Of a DNA stretch of 64,000 bases, positions 9,501 through 18,228 are shown one piece after another. Position 1 is the stretch's first letter. Each line of letters starts with the position of its first letter. Below the pieces are notes generated by a model. The model had not been told where the DNA came from. It saw only the letters and a list, made by a program, of their open reading frames with translations, and ran no database searches. The stretch is from Flavobacterium sp. 123 (lineage in GTDB: Bacteria; Bacteroidota; Bacteroidia; Flavobacteriales; Flavobacteriaceae), in contig NZ_RBXD01000001.1 in NCBI RefSeq assembly GCF_003634825.1, positions 518,501-582,500 on the forward strand, written 5' to 3'. Made by a program: the position numbers and the translations under genes.

Positions 9501-11586
9501 TACAACCGTTTTCATCTCGAACTACCCAATTGTAAGTTCCTGCAGTAAGTCCAGTGAAAACTCCTGAACTAACATAGTTTGCGCCATTGTCTTTTGAATA
9601 TTCTAAATCTCCTGTTCCGCCTGATGCTGTAATGGTAAAACCAGTATTGGCTACGCCAAAACACAACGGATTATTTGCCGCTGCCGAAGCAGTAATTGCA
9701 TCTGGAATGGTGACTTCTACTGTTCCTGTTTTGGTACAACCGTTTTCATCTCGAACTACCCAATTATAAGTTCCTGCGGTAAGTCCAGTGAAAACGCCTG
9801 AGCTAACATAGTTCGCTCCATTATCTTTTGAATATTCTAAATCTCCTGTTCCACCTGAAGCTGTAATGGTAAAACCAGTATTGGCAACGCCAAAACACAA
9901 CGGATTATTTGCCTGAGCTGAAGCAGTAATTGCATCTGGAATGGTGACTTCTACTGTTCCTGTTTTGGTACAACCGTTTTCATCTCGAACTACCCAATTG
10001 TAAGTTCCTGCAGTAAGTCCAGTGAAAACTCCTGAACTAACATAGTTTGCGCCATTGTCTTTTGAATATTCTAAATCTCCTGTTCCGCCTGATGCTGTAA
10101 TGGTAAAACCAGTATTGGCTACGCCAAAACACAACGGATTATTTGCCACTGCCGAAGCGGTAATTGCACTAGGTTGAGTTATTTCTTTTGTCACACTTGC
10201 TGTACATCCTTTACTATCTGTTACTATTACAGTGTAAAACCCTGGAGCTAATACTGTTCTATCTTCCGAATCAATAGTTCCTACAACATCAGCCCAATCA
10301 TAAGTATAAGGACCTATTCCTCCGCTTGCTGTTACATTTATCGAACCATTATTGGCACCATTACAAGTTACATTAACTACAACTCCATCAATTGTTGGTA
10401 GTGCATTTACAACCCTTGTTACCTGAGTTCTTGGTCCCTCACAACCACCAACACTACAACTTACCCAGTAACTAGTTGTTCCTGTAATGCTAACATTATA
10501 TGTAGCACCAGTATAAACAAGATTTCCATTTGTAGCAGCATCATACCACTTAAGTTCAGTACCCTCTCCACTACATCCAGTAGCCGTAAAACTTACTGGC
10601 CCAGAACCACATCGTTCTCCTGTTGTAGCAACTGGTGCGCTTGGTACATTATTTAATTGTCCATTAGCAAAGTCTACTAATATTGAAGATAATGATTGTG
10701 ATTCTCTGGTTTCAAAAAGAAATGTAGTTGTACATGGATCAAGAGTTATTTCAGCAATCTTAAGATCAATAAATCCTTCAAAAAAAGAATTTGCAGGATA
10801 CACATCTGCAACACCACTTTTAGGAACATAATTCCAATCTGTTGGTGATGTTGGAGCTGCGACATCTGCAGTATTTACTATTGTATAAAGGCTAGCTATA
10901 TCTAAGGCAATAGGGGTTGTGTTTAAAGCTCCATTTTCCCAACGATACGCTTTTCTATCATCAACAGAACCTCCATTAACAAAATGGCTCACAATTAAAA
11001 CATCTCCATCTTGATGAACCCCAGAAAAAGGATCACCAGACCCAGAAGTTCCTGTACCCGAAGGAGACACTTTGTTTTGTAATATCCATATTCCTATAGC
11101 CGCATCGCCTGAATTAGAAAATCTATCGGCAAAGAAATACAATTTGTCACCTGATAAATACGCTCCTGCATTTTGGATATCCATTTTATCATTTTGCTGA
11201 CCTTGTTTCCATTTCCAACTTGAAAAATCGTTACCGTCTTTTGTTGTTCCTCCTGTATAACCACCATCATTTGAGGAATTTACAAGATCAAAAATATGAA
11301 CCCTATTAGCTCCTGGCACATCAACATAATTAGGCCAGTCAACAGGACTCCCATCAGTAACAACAGGTTGTGCCCAAGAAATAGTTCCATACAAAAACAA
11401 TGCAATTCCTATAAAAAAATGGAAGAAATTACGTTTGCTCCTATCTAGAACTTCTAGACAATAAATTGTTTTTTTTGTTTCAGAATTAAAAATATCTGAT
11501 TTAGAAATCGTTTTTTGGAATGAGAAAGAATTTTTAAAAACCCTTAATATTTGTTCCAAAAGCTGCGAAAAAGTACTGTTTTTCAT
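6544..11586 (-). CDS. Large T9SS-secreted adhesin with ten SprB-like repeats
   Basis: A 1680-residue cell-surface protein. Order: a 50-residue charged N-terminal extension; a hydrophobic segment (about 54-70) ending TISWAQ, probably an atypical signal peptide; an unrecognised beta-rich domain (about 75-310); an Ig-like domain with CGSGPVSFTATG and YWVSC (about 315-395); one divergent SprB-like repeat (about 398-472); ten near-identical 78-residue SprB-type repeats (about 473-1252); one further diverged repeat; a domain starting CTYTQGYYGNEGG; a Thr-rich linker; and a C-terminal T9SS type A sorting domain (AYPVPFRDVLTLRYNF, ending VKKVLSSR). SprB repeats are known from the gliding adhesin of F. 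johnsoniae. Export via Sec then T9SS and surface attachment follow from the C-terminal domain; the ligand is unknown. Confidence 0.9.
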   Translation of the reverse strand: MKNSTFSQLLEQILRVFKNSFSFQKTISKSDIFNSETKKTIYCLEVLDRSKRNFFHFFIGIALFLYGTISWAQPVVTDGSPVDWPNYVDVPGANRVHIFDLVNSSNDGGYTGGTTKDGNDFSSWKWKQGQQNDKMDIQNAGAYLSGDKLYFFADRFSNSGDAAIGIWILQNKVSPSGTGTSGSGDPFSGVHQDGDVLIVSHFVNGGSVDDRKAYRWENGALNTTPIALDIASLYTIVNTADVAAPTSPTDWNYVPKSGVADVYPANSFFEGFIDLKIAEITLDPCTTTFLFETRESQSLSSILVDFANGQLNNVPSAPVATTGERCGSGPVSFTATGCSGEGTELKWYDAATNGNLVYTGATYNVSITGTTSYWVSCSVGGCEGPRTQVTRVVNALPTIDGVVVNVTCNGANNGSINVTASGGIGPYTYDWADVVGTIDSEDRTVLAPGFYTVIVTDSKGCTASVTKEITQPSAITASAVANNPLCFGVANTGFTITASGGTGDLEYSKDNGANYVSSGVFTGLTAGTYNWVVRDENGCTKTGTVEVTIPDAITASAQANNPLCFGVANTGFTITASGGTGDLEYSKDNGANYVSSGVFTGLTAGTYNWVVRDENGCTKTGTVEVTIPDAITASAAANNPLCFGVANTGFTITASGGTGDLEYSKDNGANYVSSGVFTGLTAGTYNWVVRDENGCTKTGTVEVTIPDAITASAQANNPLCFGVANTGFTITASGGTGDLEYSKDNGANYVSSGVFTGLTAGTYNWVVRDENGCTKTGTVEVTIPDAITASAAANNPLCFGVANTGFTITASGGTGDLEYSKDNGANYVSSGVFTGLTAGTYNWVVRDENGCTKTGTVEVTIPDAITASAQANNPLCFGVANTGFTITASGGTGDLEYSKDNGSNYVSSGIFTGLTAGTYNWIVRDENGCTKTGTVEVTIPDAITASAAANNPLCFGVANTGFTITASGGTGDLEYSKDNGANYVSSGVFTGLTAGTYNWVVRDENGCTKTGTVEVTIPDAITASAQANNPLCFGVANTGFTITASGGTGDLEYSKDNGANYVSSGVFTGLTAGTYNWVVRDENGCTKTGTVEVTIPDAITASAAANNPLCFGVANTGFTITASGGTGDLEYSKDNGANYVSSGVFTGLTAGTYNWVVRDENGCTKTGTVEVTIPDEITASAVANNPLCFGVANTGFTITASGGTGDLEYSKDNGSNYVSSGIFTGLTAGTYNWIVRDENGCTKTGTVEVTIPAVVELSLTSQPETCEGTDSGSIEATFSGGTGVYRVSIDGGTLTEQTSPYTFSNLSSGLHTVLVKDFNDCELSKEINVGLILCELNCTYTQGYYGNEGGISCANNGSHTTRELIEMALDAYPSDVMRIGSLGRSVVVSKTEIDITAVIKVLPGGGNSKSLMTGNFSINDLPPNYLKKGVINNSLLAQTITLGLNLGISEQLGNFALQGGELATAAPEGGCGSTIPLVRECNPDGSVNNDYGYFDIKSSVVNALSNKTVRGLFDLANKALGGDSVGVSLADLTDVVDKINNAFDGCRIFIGYNVGRLSCPVLTNTILTTSKVATTTTTTKTVAPDVKTSEVTTEKAGFSAYPVPFRDVLTLRYNFNYMSSVKIEVFNSRGILVFSKIDPDGYLNKEISLNLNVNKGSSQVYVVKLTTNQGSTVKKVLSSR
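7831..10170 (-). repeat. Ten tandem 234-bp repeats with a 468-bp higher-order period
   Basis: Exactly ten in-frame 234-bp units (boundaries at 7831, 8065, 8299 and so on) inside the adhesin gene. Each encodes one SprB-like module containing NPLCFGVANTGF, GGTGDLEYSKDNG and DENGCTKTG. Eight inner units alternate between encoding ASAQANN and ASAAANN, giving a 468-bp period. Units beginning at 8065 and 9469 look identical along their length, and units at 7831 and 8767 share a distinctive variant block but differ outside it. This is the pattern left by recombination between repeats. Confidence 0.95.
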
Positions 11587-12200
11587 AATAATAGTATTTT
11601 AAAAATACCATTAATTAGAGGGAATAAAAAAGTTTACAGACCCGGGGCGAGGCAAATTTTAAGAAAAACCTATAAACCATCTTCAAGATATTCTTGAAGT
11701 AAAATGTCAAAAACCTTTATTACAAAGATTTTTCAGTCAAACAACTGACAATAAATAACTTAAATATCAACATAATAAAATTAATTAATAAAATTCAATT
11801 TGATTTACAAATAGCAACATACTCGACAACATTCGTATTTAATCGACAAAGCGCACCTGTAAAAAACTACAACCGTTTAATTTACAAATAGTTATATTTC
11901 ATTTAAATTACACTTTATAATAATGATGGTACTACAAGGCTAATTTCTGTTTAAATTTTTTTTTAATCTGCAAAAGGTTTGTTAGTTTCTAATTGCTAAG
12001 AAGTCGCACACTTTTTTTAATTATAATTTATCGACCTATTCTTATTTACCCCAAATACATATTCAATTAACCCTCAAGTAACTACAACGATATTGAAAGG
12101 GTAAAATAGTGCTTAAATCAGAAAATACGCTGTCTTTTAATCTTAAATCAAAAAGTAATTTTACAATAGAAATTTTAAGTATTAATTTAAAACTAGAATT
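11587..12200. other. 614-bp divergent intergenic region
   Basis: Very A+T-rich and without coding character on either strand. It contains a short GC-rich patch (CCCGGGGCGAGGC starting at 11641) out of keeping with its surroundings, and a perfect inverted repeat at 11681-11699. It must hold the promoters of the adhesin (leftward) and of the small secreted protein (rightward), but I find no clean TAnnTTTG box for either. Confidence 0.5.
11681..11699. promoter_or_regulatory. Inverted repeat, possible operator for the adhesin gene
   Basis: CTTCAAGA-TAT-TCTTGAAG: 8-bp perfect arms with a 3-bp spacer, 95 nt upstream of the adhesin start. Size and symmetry suit a dimeric regulator, but it could equally be a chance palindrome in A+T-rich DNA. 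Confidence 0.3.
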
Positions 12201-12599
12201 ATGAAAAACATTTTAAAATTTAGTTTATTGTTGGTAGTAACAATGACTAGTATGAGTTCGTATGCAATCGATGGCGATTTTTTACTTAATGTAAAAAAAG
12301 GTAAAGGAAATGAAATTAGCTTTTCTATGAATGAAATCAAAAAAGTTAATGTATCTATTTATGATGATGAAAAAAACTTAATCTTCACTGAAATAGCAAA
12401 AGGTGAAAAAGGGATTTTGAGAACTTATAACTTAGATGAACTTCCTGCTGGAACGTACTATTTAGTTGTAGAAAACGAGCTAAAAAGTGTAAAACATGAA
12501 ATCATTATTGCTGAAGAAAAGTCAATTTTGACTACAAAAGTAATTTCAGAAGTTTACAAACCGGCTATGAAAAATAAAAATGTAGCCAATGTTAATTAG
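12201..12599 (+). CDS. Small secreted beta-sandwich protein, function unknown
   Basis: A 132-residue protein with a Sec signal peptide (MKNILKFSLLLVVTMTSMSSYA, cleavage near residue 22). The mature part resembles the fold of T9SS C-terminal domains and DUF3244-type proteins: a strand run KKVNVSIYDDEKNLIFTE, then LDELPAGTYYLVVENE and KHEIIIAEE. It lacks the YPNP-type start of a real sorting domain, so it is likely periplasmic or surface-exposed. It is divergent from the adhesin and ends at a terminator. No function can be assigned. Confidence 0.75.
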   Translation: MKNILKFSLLLVVTMTSMSSYAIDGDFLLNVKKGKGNEISFSMNEIKKVNVSIYDDEKNLIFTEIAKGEKGILRTYNLDELPAGTYYLVVENELKSVKHEIIIAEEKSILTTKVISEVYKPAMKNKNVANVN

Positions 12600-12634
12600 A
12601 TTATTAGAAAAAATAATTCCAAAATGTAATGTTT

Positions 12635-12666
12635 AAGAGGCTGTCCTTTATCATAGAACAGCCTCT
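12635..12666 (+). terminator. Intrinsic terminator after the small secreted protein gene
   Basis: Ten-bp stem (12635-12644 with 12657-12666, AAGAGGCTGT) with a 12-nt loop and a long T run on the plus strand. Confidence 0.75.
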
Positions 12667-12696
12667 TTTTTTTATAAAAAAATATAATTTTTGCAA

Positions 12697-15600
12697 TTAC
12701 ATATTTCGTCTATATTGACCTCCAACTTCAAATAAAGCAGTGGTAATTTGACCTAAAGAACACACTTTTGTTGCTTCCATTAAGCGCTCAAATAAATTTT
12801 CATTTTTGATAGCAGCTTCTTGAATTGAATCTAATTGTTCTTTTACTTTATCTGTATTGGCTTTATGTAAATTATTCAGCATTTTAATTTGGTATTGTTT
12901 TTCTTCTTCAGTGGCACGAATCACTTCCGCAGGAATAATTGTTGGTGAACCTTTAGAACTTAAGAACATATTCACTCCGATAATTGGAAACTCACCGGTA
13001 TGTTTCAAAGTCTCATAATACAAACTTTCTTCCTGAATTTTACTTCGTTGATACATCGTTTCCATAGCGCCAAGCACACCACCACGCTCGGTTATTCTGT
13101 CAAATTCTTCTAAAACAGCCGCTTCAACTAAATCTGTTAATTCTTCTATGATAAACGAACCTTGAATTGGATTTTCATTTTTAGCAAGTCCTAATTCTTT
13201 ATTGATTATCAATTGAATCGCCATTGCTCGTCGCACAGATTCTTCTGTAGGTGTTGTAATTGCTTCATCATATGCATTGGTATGCAAGGAATTACAATTG
13301 TCATAAATAGCGTACAAAGCCTGTAAAGTGGTACGAATGTCATTGAAATCAATTTCTTGCGCATGAAGGGAACGGCCTGATGTCTGAATATGGTATTTAA
13401 GCATTTGAGCACGTTCGTTAGCACCGTATTTATTTTTCATGGCTTTCGCCCAAATTTTACGAGCTACACGACCAATAACAGCATATTCAGGATCAACACC
13501 ATTCGAAAAGAAGAAGGATAAATTGGGTCCAAAATCATTAATATTCATTCCACGACTCAAATAATATTCTACGTAAGTAAATCCATTAGAAAGTGTGAAA
13601 GCCAATTGTGTGATTGGATTTGCTCCTGCCTCAGCAATATGATAGCCTGAAATAGAAACCGAATAAAAATTCCTTACATTATTAGTAATAAAATATTCCT
13701 GCACATCGCCCATTAATCGCAACGCAAATTCCGTAGAGAAAATACAGGTATTTTGCGCTTGATCTTCTTTCAAAATATCAGCTTGAACTGTTCCTCGAAC
13801 TTGGGACAGCGTTCTGGCTTTAATTTCATTATAAATATCCAAAGGCAAAACTTGATCTCCTGTCACGCCCAAAAGCATCAACCCTAAACCATTATTCCCT
13901 TCGGGTAAATCTCCCTGGTAATGTGGTCTTTCAACTCCTTTTTTAGAATAAATAGCATTGATTTTTTTGGTAACTCCAGCTTCAAGATTATTTTCTTTGA
14001 TGTAAAACTCACATTGTTGATCAATTGCTGCATTCATAAAAAACCCTAACAACATTGGAGCTGAACCATTAATTGTCATACTCACCGATGTCATAGCATG
14101 AACCAAATCAAAACCAGAATATAATTTCTTAGCATCATCTAAACAACAAATCGAAACTCCTGCATTTCCTATTTTTCCATAAATATCAGGGCGTAAATGT
14201 GGATCATTTCCATACAAAGTAACACTATCAAAAGCTGTTGACAATCGCTTTGCGGGCAATCCTGCACTTACATAATGAAAACGCTTGTTAGTTCTTTCTG
14301 GTCCTCCTTCACCTGCAAACATTCGTGATGGATCTTCACCTTCTCGTTTAAATGGATACAAACCTGCAGTAAAAGGAAATTCTCCAGGAACATTTTCCTG
14401 TAAGCACCAACGCAGAATATCGCCCCAAGCTTGATACTTTGGTAACGCTATTTTCGGAATTTGAGAATGTGAAAGCGACTCCGTATGTGTAGCCATTTTT
14501 ATTTCTCTGTCGCGAACTTTGAATGTATAAACTGGATTTTTGTATTTATTTACTTTTTCATTCCAAGTCAAAATAATTTCCCAGTTGTAAGGATCCAAAT
14601 CCATTTTTACTTTATCAAACTGGTTCAGCAAAAGATTCAAAAATATTTTATCTTCAGTGGCACCCGATTTTTCAGCTTCTAAAGCAGTTGGCAAAACCGA
14701 ATCGTCATTAATTCCAGTTTTGTTCAATTCGGGATTTTTTTTAGCAACCGATTCAATCGTTTTAAAAATTCCGTATAATTTTTGAGCAACTTGTTCTTGG
14801 CTAAGAGCCGTAACATCATATTTTCTGTTGTTTTCGGCAATTTCAGATAAGTAACGCGTTCTGTGTGGCGGAATAACAAAAATCTTCTCGCTCATTTCAC
14901 GCGTGATTTGGAATGTTGATTTCAAATCAGAATTTGTTTTCTCCTGGATTTTATCCATAATCGCTTTGTAAAGCGTATTCATTCCAGGATCATTGAACTG
15001 CGAAGCAATTGTCCCAAAAACTGGAAGTGTATCTAAATCTGCATCCCAAAGATTGTGGTTGCGTTGGTATTGTTTTTTCACGTCTCTTAACGCATCAAGA
15101 GAACCACGTTTGTCAAATTTATTTATCGCTACTAAGTCGGCAAAATCGAGCATATCGATTTTCTCTAATTGAGTTGCGGCACCAAATTCTGGTGTCATTA
15201 CATATAAAGAAACATCCGAATGGTCCATAATTTCCGTATCAGATTGCCCGATTCCAGAAGTCTCCAAGATGATGATATCATATTTAGCTGCTTTAATCAC
15301 TTGAATAGCATCAGCAACATATTTTGACAAAGCTAAATTGGATTGGCGTGTAGCCAATGAACGCATATAAACACGAGGACTATTGATGGCATTCATCCTA
15401 ATTCTATCTCCTAGAAGTGCCCCACCCGTTTTACGTTTTGATGGATCAACAGAAATTATTCCGATGGTTTTTTCTGGAAAATCAATTAAAAAACGACGCA
15501 CTAATTCGTCTACCAAAGATGATTTTCCTGCACCACCCGTTCCTGTAATTCCAAGGACAGGAGTATCCCCTCCCAACCTCCCCGAAGGGGAGGAGTTAGC

Positions 15601-16239
15601 ATTATTATCCTTTATTTGAGGACTAAAAACTTTATGAAAATCATCAGGATTATTTTCCGCAAGTGAAATTAATCTAGCGATTGTGTTTACATTTTTCTCT
15701 TCAAGACTTTTTAAAACACCTGCATTTCCTAGCTTTATCAAAGCAGAGGCATCAGTGTTAGGATTTATTATATCCTTTCCTAGCTCCCTTCCTTCGGAGG
15801 GGTTGGGGGAGGATTTCTCCACTAAATCATTTATCATTCCTTGTAAACCCATGGCACGACCATCATCAGGAGAATAAATTCTTGTGATTCCATAAGTTTG
15901 TAATGCTGCTATTTCAGAAGGTAGGATTACTCCACCACCACCTCCAAATATCTTAATTTGTCCAGCTCCTTTTTCTTGAAGCAAGTCGTACATATATTTA
16001 AAATATTCGTTGTGACCGCCTTGATATGATGTTATTGCAATTGCATTAGCATCTTCTTGAATAGCAGTGTTTACAACTTCTTCCACGCTTCTATCATGAC
16101 CTAAATGAATCACCTCAACACCTGTAGATTGAATGATTCTACGCATGATATTTATGGCTGCATCATGGCCATCAAAAAGTGCGGCAGCAGTAACAATTCT
16201 TACTTTATTAGTGGGTATATACGGTTTTATATGTTCCAT
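12697..16239 (-). CDS. icmF: Fused isobutyryl-CoA mutase / G-protein chaperone (IcmF)
   Basis: A 1180-residue cytosolic enzyme. IcmF uses adenosylcobalamin to interconvert isobutyryl-CoA and n-butyryl-CoA, and some members also take isovaleryl- or pivalyl-CoA. Domain order is diagnostic: B12-binding domain (about 12-140; DGHDAAI at 23-29 with the B12-ligand His25), MeaB-like GTPase (Walker [10 protein letters not shown] near 232; [15 protein letters not shown] near 265), linker, then the mutase barrel (about 550-1180; [28 protein letters not shown]). Ordinary methylmalonyl-CoA mutases have the B12 domain at the C-terminus and no fused GTPase. The protein is roughly 90 residues longer than characterised IcmFs as I recall them. 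The excess sits between the B12 and GTPase domains (about 141-225), where two GC-rich palindromic elements are read through in frame. Confidence 0.92.
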   Translation of the reverse strand: MEHIKPYIPTNKVRIVTAAALFDGHDAAINIMRRIIQSTGVEVIHLGHDRSVEEVVNTAIQEDANAIAITSYQGGHNEYFKYMYDLLQEKGAGQIKIFGGGGGVILPSEIAALQTYGITRIYSPDDGRAMGLQGMINDLVEKSSPNPSEGRELGKDIINPNTDASALIKLGNAGVLKSLEEKNVNTIARLISLAENNPDDFHKVFSPQIKDNNANSSPSGRLGGDTPVLGITGTGGAGKSSLVDELVRRFLIDFPEKTIGIISVDPSKRKTGGALLGDRIRMNAINSPRVYMRSLATRQSNLALSKYVADAIQVIKAAKYDIIILETSGIGQSDTEIMDHSDVSLYVMTPEFGAATQLEKIDMLDFADLVAINKFDKRGSLDALRDVKKQYQRNHNLWDADLDTLPVFGTIASQFNDPGMNTLYKAIMDKIQEKTNSDLKSTFQITREMSEKIFVIPPHRTRYLSEIAENNRKYDVTALSQEQVAQKLYGIFKTIESVAKKNPELNKTGINDDSVLPTALEAEKSGATEDKIFLNLLLNQFDKVKMDLDPYNWEIILTWNEKVNKYKNPVYTFKVRDREIKMATHTESLSHSQIPKIALPKYQAWGDILRWCLQENVPGEFPFTAGLYPFKREGEDPSRMFAGEGGPERTNKRFHYVSAGLPAKRLSTAFDSVTLYGNDPHLRPDIYGKIGNAGVSICCLDDAKKLYSGFDLVHAMTSVSMTINGSAPMLLGFFMNAAIDQQCEFYIKENNLEAGVTKKINAIYSKKGVERPHYQGDLPEGNNGLGLMLLGVTGDQVLPLDIYNEIKARTLSQVRGTVQADILKEDQAQNTCIFSTEFALRLMGDVQEYFITNNVRNFYSVSISGYHIAEAGANPITQLAFTLSNGFTYVEYYLSRGMNINDFGPNLSFFFSNGVDPEYAVIGRVARKIWAKAMKNKYGANERAQMLKYHIQTSGRSLHAQEIDFNDIRTTLQALYAIYDNCNSLHTNAYDEAITTPTEESVRRAMAIQLIINKELGLAKNENPIQGSFIIEELTDLVEAAVLEEFDRITERGGVLGAMETMYQRSKIQEESLYYETLKHTGEFPIIGVNMFLSSKGSPTIIPAEVIRATEEEKQYQIKMLNNLHKANTDKVKEQLDSIQEAAIKNENLFERLMEATKVCSLGQITTALFEVGGQYRRNM
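15566..15599 (+). repeat. GC-rich palindromic element, copy A, inside icmF
   Basis: Core CCTCCCC-GAA-GGGGAGG (15577-15593) flanked by CCCCTCCCAA on the left and AGTTAG on the right. It is read in frame by icmF as [11 protein letters not shown]. Same family as the copies near 15.8, 36.7 and 36.8 kb; it forms an inward-facing pair with copy B. Confidence 0.8.
15777..15818 (-). repeat. GC-rich palindromic element, copy B, inside icmF
   Basis: On the minus strand: CCTCCCCCAACCCCTCC, then GAA, then GGAAGGGAGCTAG; the stem around GAA has one G-T mismatch. It is read in frame by icmF as [12 protein letters not shown]. Orientation is opposite to copy A, about 180 bp away. Confidence 0.78.
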
Positions 16240-16420
16240 TTTACGAATATGATAATTTAATAGCGCAATTTACGATTTATTTTTAATAATTACTTAATCT
16301 TAGATGCTGTTATTGATAAAAAAGCAATCCGGCTTTATTACAAGTCCAATAAAAAAAATAGCACTTTCGATGAATCTTTTGTTCCTAAATAAAATTAGAA
16401 CTTTATTTTTGAATAAATAG

Positions 16421-16428
16421 TACTTTTG
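16421..16428 (+). promoter_or_regulatory. Candidate -7 promoter element for the DUF4197 gene
   Basis: TACTTTTG, exact TAnnTTTG match, about 50 nt before the ATG at 16479. The nearest upstream TTG is too close for a -33 element. Confidence 0.4.
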
Positions 16429-16478
16429 GCACGAACTTTAGGGTGAACTGAGGAACTAACATATAAAAACAATTTAAG

Positions 16479-17186
16479 ATGAAAAAAATTTTAATTTTGG
16501 TAGTCGCAGTCTCCCTTTCAAGTTGTGCAGAAATGCAACAAGTTCTTAATCAATTACCGCAAAAACAAGGAATTGGAGGGGTTGATATTGCTGGAGGACT
16601 GAGAGAAGCATTGAATAATGGCATTTCAAAACAGGTAACAAAATTGACCGCTGTAGACGGCTTTTACAAAAATGAAGCTGTAAAAATTTTATTACCAGAA
16701 GAATTAAGAAAAGTAGATTCTGGTTTGAGAAAAATGGGTTTGAGTGCATTGGCCGATGAAGGTTTAAAAGTATTAAACCGTGCTGCCGAAGATGCCGTTA
16801 AAGAATCTACTCCTATATTTGTTGATGCGGTAAGAAACATAACTTTTACAGATGCCAAAACCATTTTGATGGGTAATGAAAATTCAGCGACTACCTATTT
16901 GCAAAATAGTACTTCAACTGCGCTATACGGGAAATTTAATCCTGTAATTAAAAATTCATTTAATAAAGTTGGAGCCGATAAAGTTTGGACTAACATTATA
17001 ACAAAATACAACAGCATTCCATTAGTAAATAAAGTAAACCCTGATTTAACTGATTATGTTACCAATCAAGCGATGAATGGCGTTTTCAAAATGATTGCAG
17101 TGGAAGAAAAAAACATCCGAACAAATTTAAGTTCAAGAACATCCGTTTTATTGCAAAAAGTTTTTGCGATGCAGGATAAAATCTAA
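16479..17186 (+). CDS. DUF4197 lipoprotein
   Basis: A 235-residue predicted lipoprotein: signal MKKILILVVAVSLSSC with lipobox LSSC at about 13-16. The mature, mostly helical part matches the DUF4197 family: GGLREALNNGISKQVTKLTAVDGFYKNE, VKILLPEELRKV, the segment ENSATTYLQNSTSTALYGKF, and DLTDYVTNQAMNGVF near the C-terminus. The family is widespread in Gram-negative bacteria and has no established function. The gene is followed by purU after about 125 bp with no terminator between, so co-transcription is possible. Confidence 0.82.
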   Translation: MKKILILVVAVSLSSCAEMQQVLNQLPQKQGIGGVDIAGGLREALNNGISKQVTKLTAVDGFYKNEAVKILLPEELRKVDSGLRKMGLSALADEGLKVLNRAAEDAVKESTPIFVDAVRNITFTDAKTILMGNENSATTYLQNSTSTALYGKFNPVIKNSFNKVGADKVWTNIITKYNSIPLVNKVNPDLTDYVTNQAMNGVFKMIAVEEKNIRTNLSSRTSVLLQKVFAMQDKI

Positions 17187-17312
17187 TTTGAATTTTAGCC
17201 ATTTTAAAAACACAAAACAGACAAATCAAATTTTGTTATAAAAAGAAATAAGTTTAGTTTTGAAAAATACAATTCTGTACAATACAGACTAAAGCTGAAA
17301 GAGATACATAAA

Positions 17313-18167
17313 ATGCAAAAAATTACCATACTTATACATTGCGAAGACCAAAAAGCAATTATTTCCTCTGTTACCAATTACATTGCCTCTATTGATGGTA
17401 ATATTATTTATCTAGACCAACATGTTGATGCTGATGAAAATGTATTTTTCATGCGTTTGGAATGTGAGTTCAGTGCAAAAAATTGGGATATTGAAGCCAT
17501 AAAAACTGATTTTCAAGCTAATTTAGCCACTCCATTTAATATGTCTTGGGAAATATATACCCAAGACGAAAAACCAAAAATGGCTTTGTTTATTTCTAAA
17601 TATGACCATTGTTTATATGATATTTTAGGACGCTATAGCGCTGGAGAATTACCTCTCGAAATCCCTTTAATCATAAGCAATCATGAAGATTTAAAATCAG
17701 TTGCCGAACGTTTTTCCATTCCTTTTCATTATGTTCCTTTTACGAAAGAAATAAAAATTGAAGGAGAACAAAAGCAGATGGATTTGTTGAAGCAATATAA
17801 AATTGACTTCATCGTTTTAGCACGCTATATGCAAATTATTACACCTAATTTGATTGCAAAATACAAGAATCAAATTATTAATATTCATCATTCCTTTCTA
17901 CCTGCATTTCCTGGAGCAAAACCATACCATTCTGCTTTTAAACGTGGCGTAAAAATTATTGGTGCCACCAGCCACTATGTAACGGAAGGATTAGATGAAG
18001 GTCCAATTATCGAGCAAGATATTGCCCGAGTTTCACACAGCCATTCTATAGAAGATTTTATTATGAAAGGACGTGATTTAGAACGCATGGTTTTGGCAAG
18101 AGCCATAAAATTGCATGCGGAAAGAAAAACAATGGTTTACAATAATAAAACTGTGGTGTTTTCATAA
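17313..18167 (+). CDS. purU: Formyltetrahydrofolate deformylase
   Basis: A 284-residue cytosolic enzyme hydrolysing 10-formyl-THF to THF and formate; it balances one-carbon pools and supplies formate for PurT-type purine synthesis. An N-terminal ACT domain (residues about 1-85, ITILIHCEDQKAIISSVTNY) is followed by a formyltransferase domain with FISKYDHCLYDIL near 92, and INIHHSFLPAFPGAKPYHSAF near 195 carrying the catalytic-site His/Pro pattern, then GATSHYVTEGLDEGPIIEQ with the conserved Asp. Length is the family norm. It is followed directly by a terminator. Confidence 0.93.
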   Translation: MQKITILIHCEDQKAIISSVTNYIASIDGNIIYLDQHVDADENVFFMRLECEFSAKNWDIEAIKTDFQANLATPFNMSWEIYTQDEKPKMALFISKYDHCLYDILGRYSAGELPLEIPLIISNHEDLKSVAERFSIPFHYVPFTKEIKIEGEQKQMDLLKQYKIDFIVLARYMQIITPNLIAKYKNQIINIHHSFLPAFPGAKPYHSAFKRGVKIIGATSHYVTEGLDEGPIIEQDIARVSHSHSIEDFIMKGRDLERMVLARAIKLHAERKTMVYNNKTVVFS

Positions 18168-18190
18168 AAAAATAACACATTCACTTATAT

Positions 18191-18220
18191 AAAAATGCTC
18201 CTTAAATAAGGAGCATTTTT
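18191..18220. terminator. Bidirectional intrinsic terminator
   Basis: Fourteen-bp perfect inverted repeat (18191-18204 with 18207-18220, core ATGCTCCTTA) between the convergent purU and catalase genes. Confidence 0.85.
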
Positions 18221-18228
18221 TATTTAAA

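Noticed and set aside
7949..9769. Plus-strand 60-codon open frames at regular spacing (7949, 8183, 8651, 9119, 9587)
   Set aside because: They are antisense shadows of the adhesin repeat array; their 234/468-bp spacing simply reflects the repeat period.
7831..10170. Possible CRISPR or minisatellite
   Set aside because: The repeats are 234 bp, contiguous, without spacers, and in frame with a recognisable protein module.
12697..16239. Annotation as methylmalonyl-CoA mutase
   Set aside because: Domain order B12-binding, MeaB-type GTPase, mutase is that of IcmF; methylmalonyl-CoA mutase has no fused GTPase and has its B12 domain at the C-terminus.
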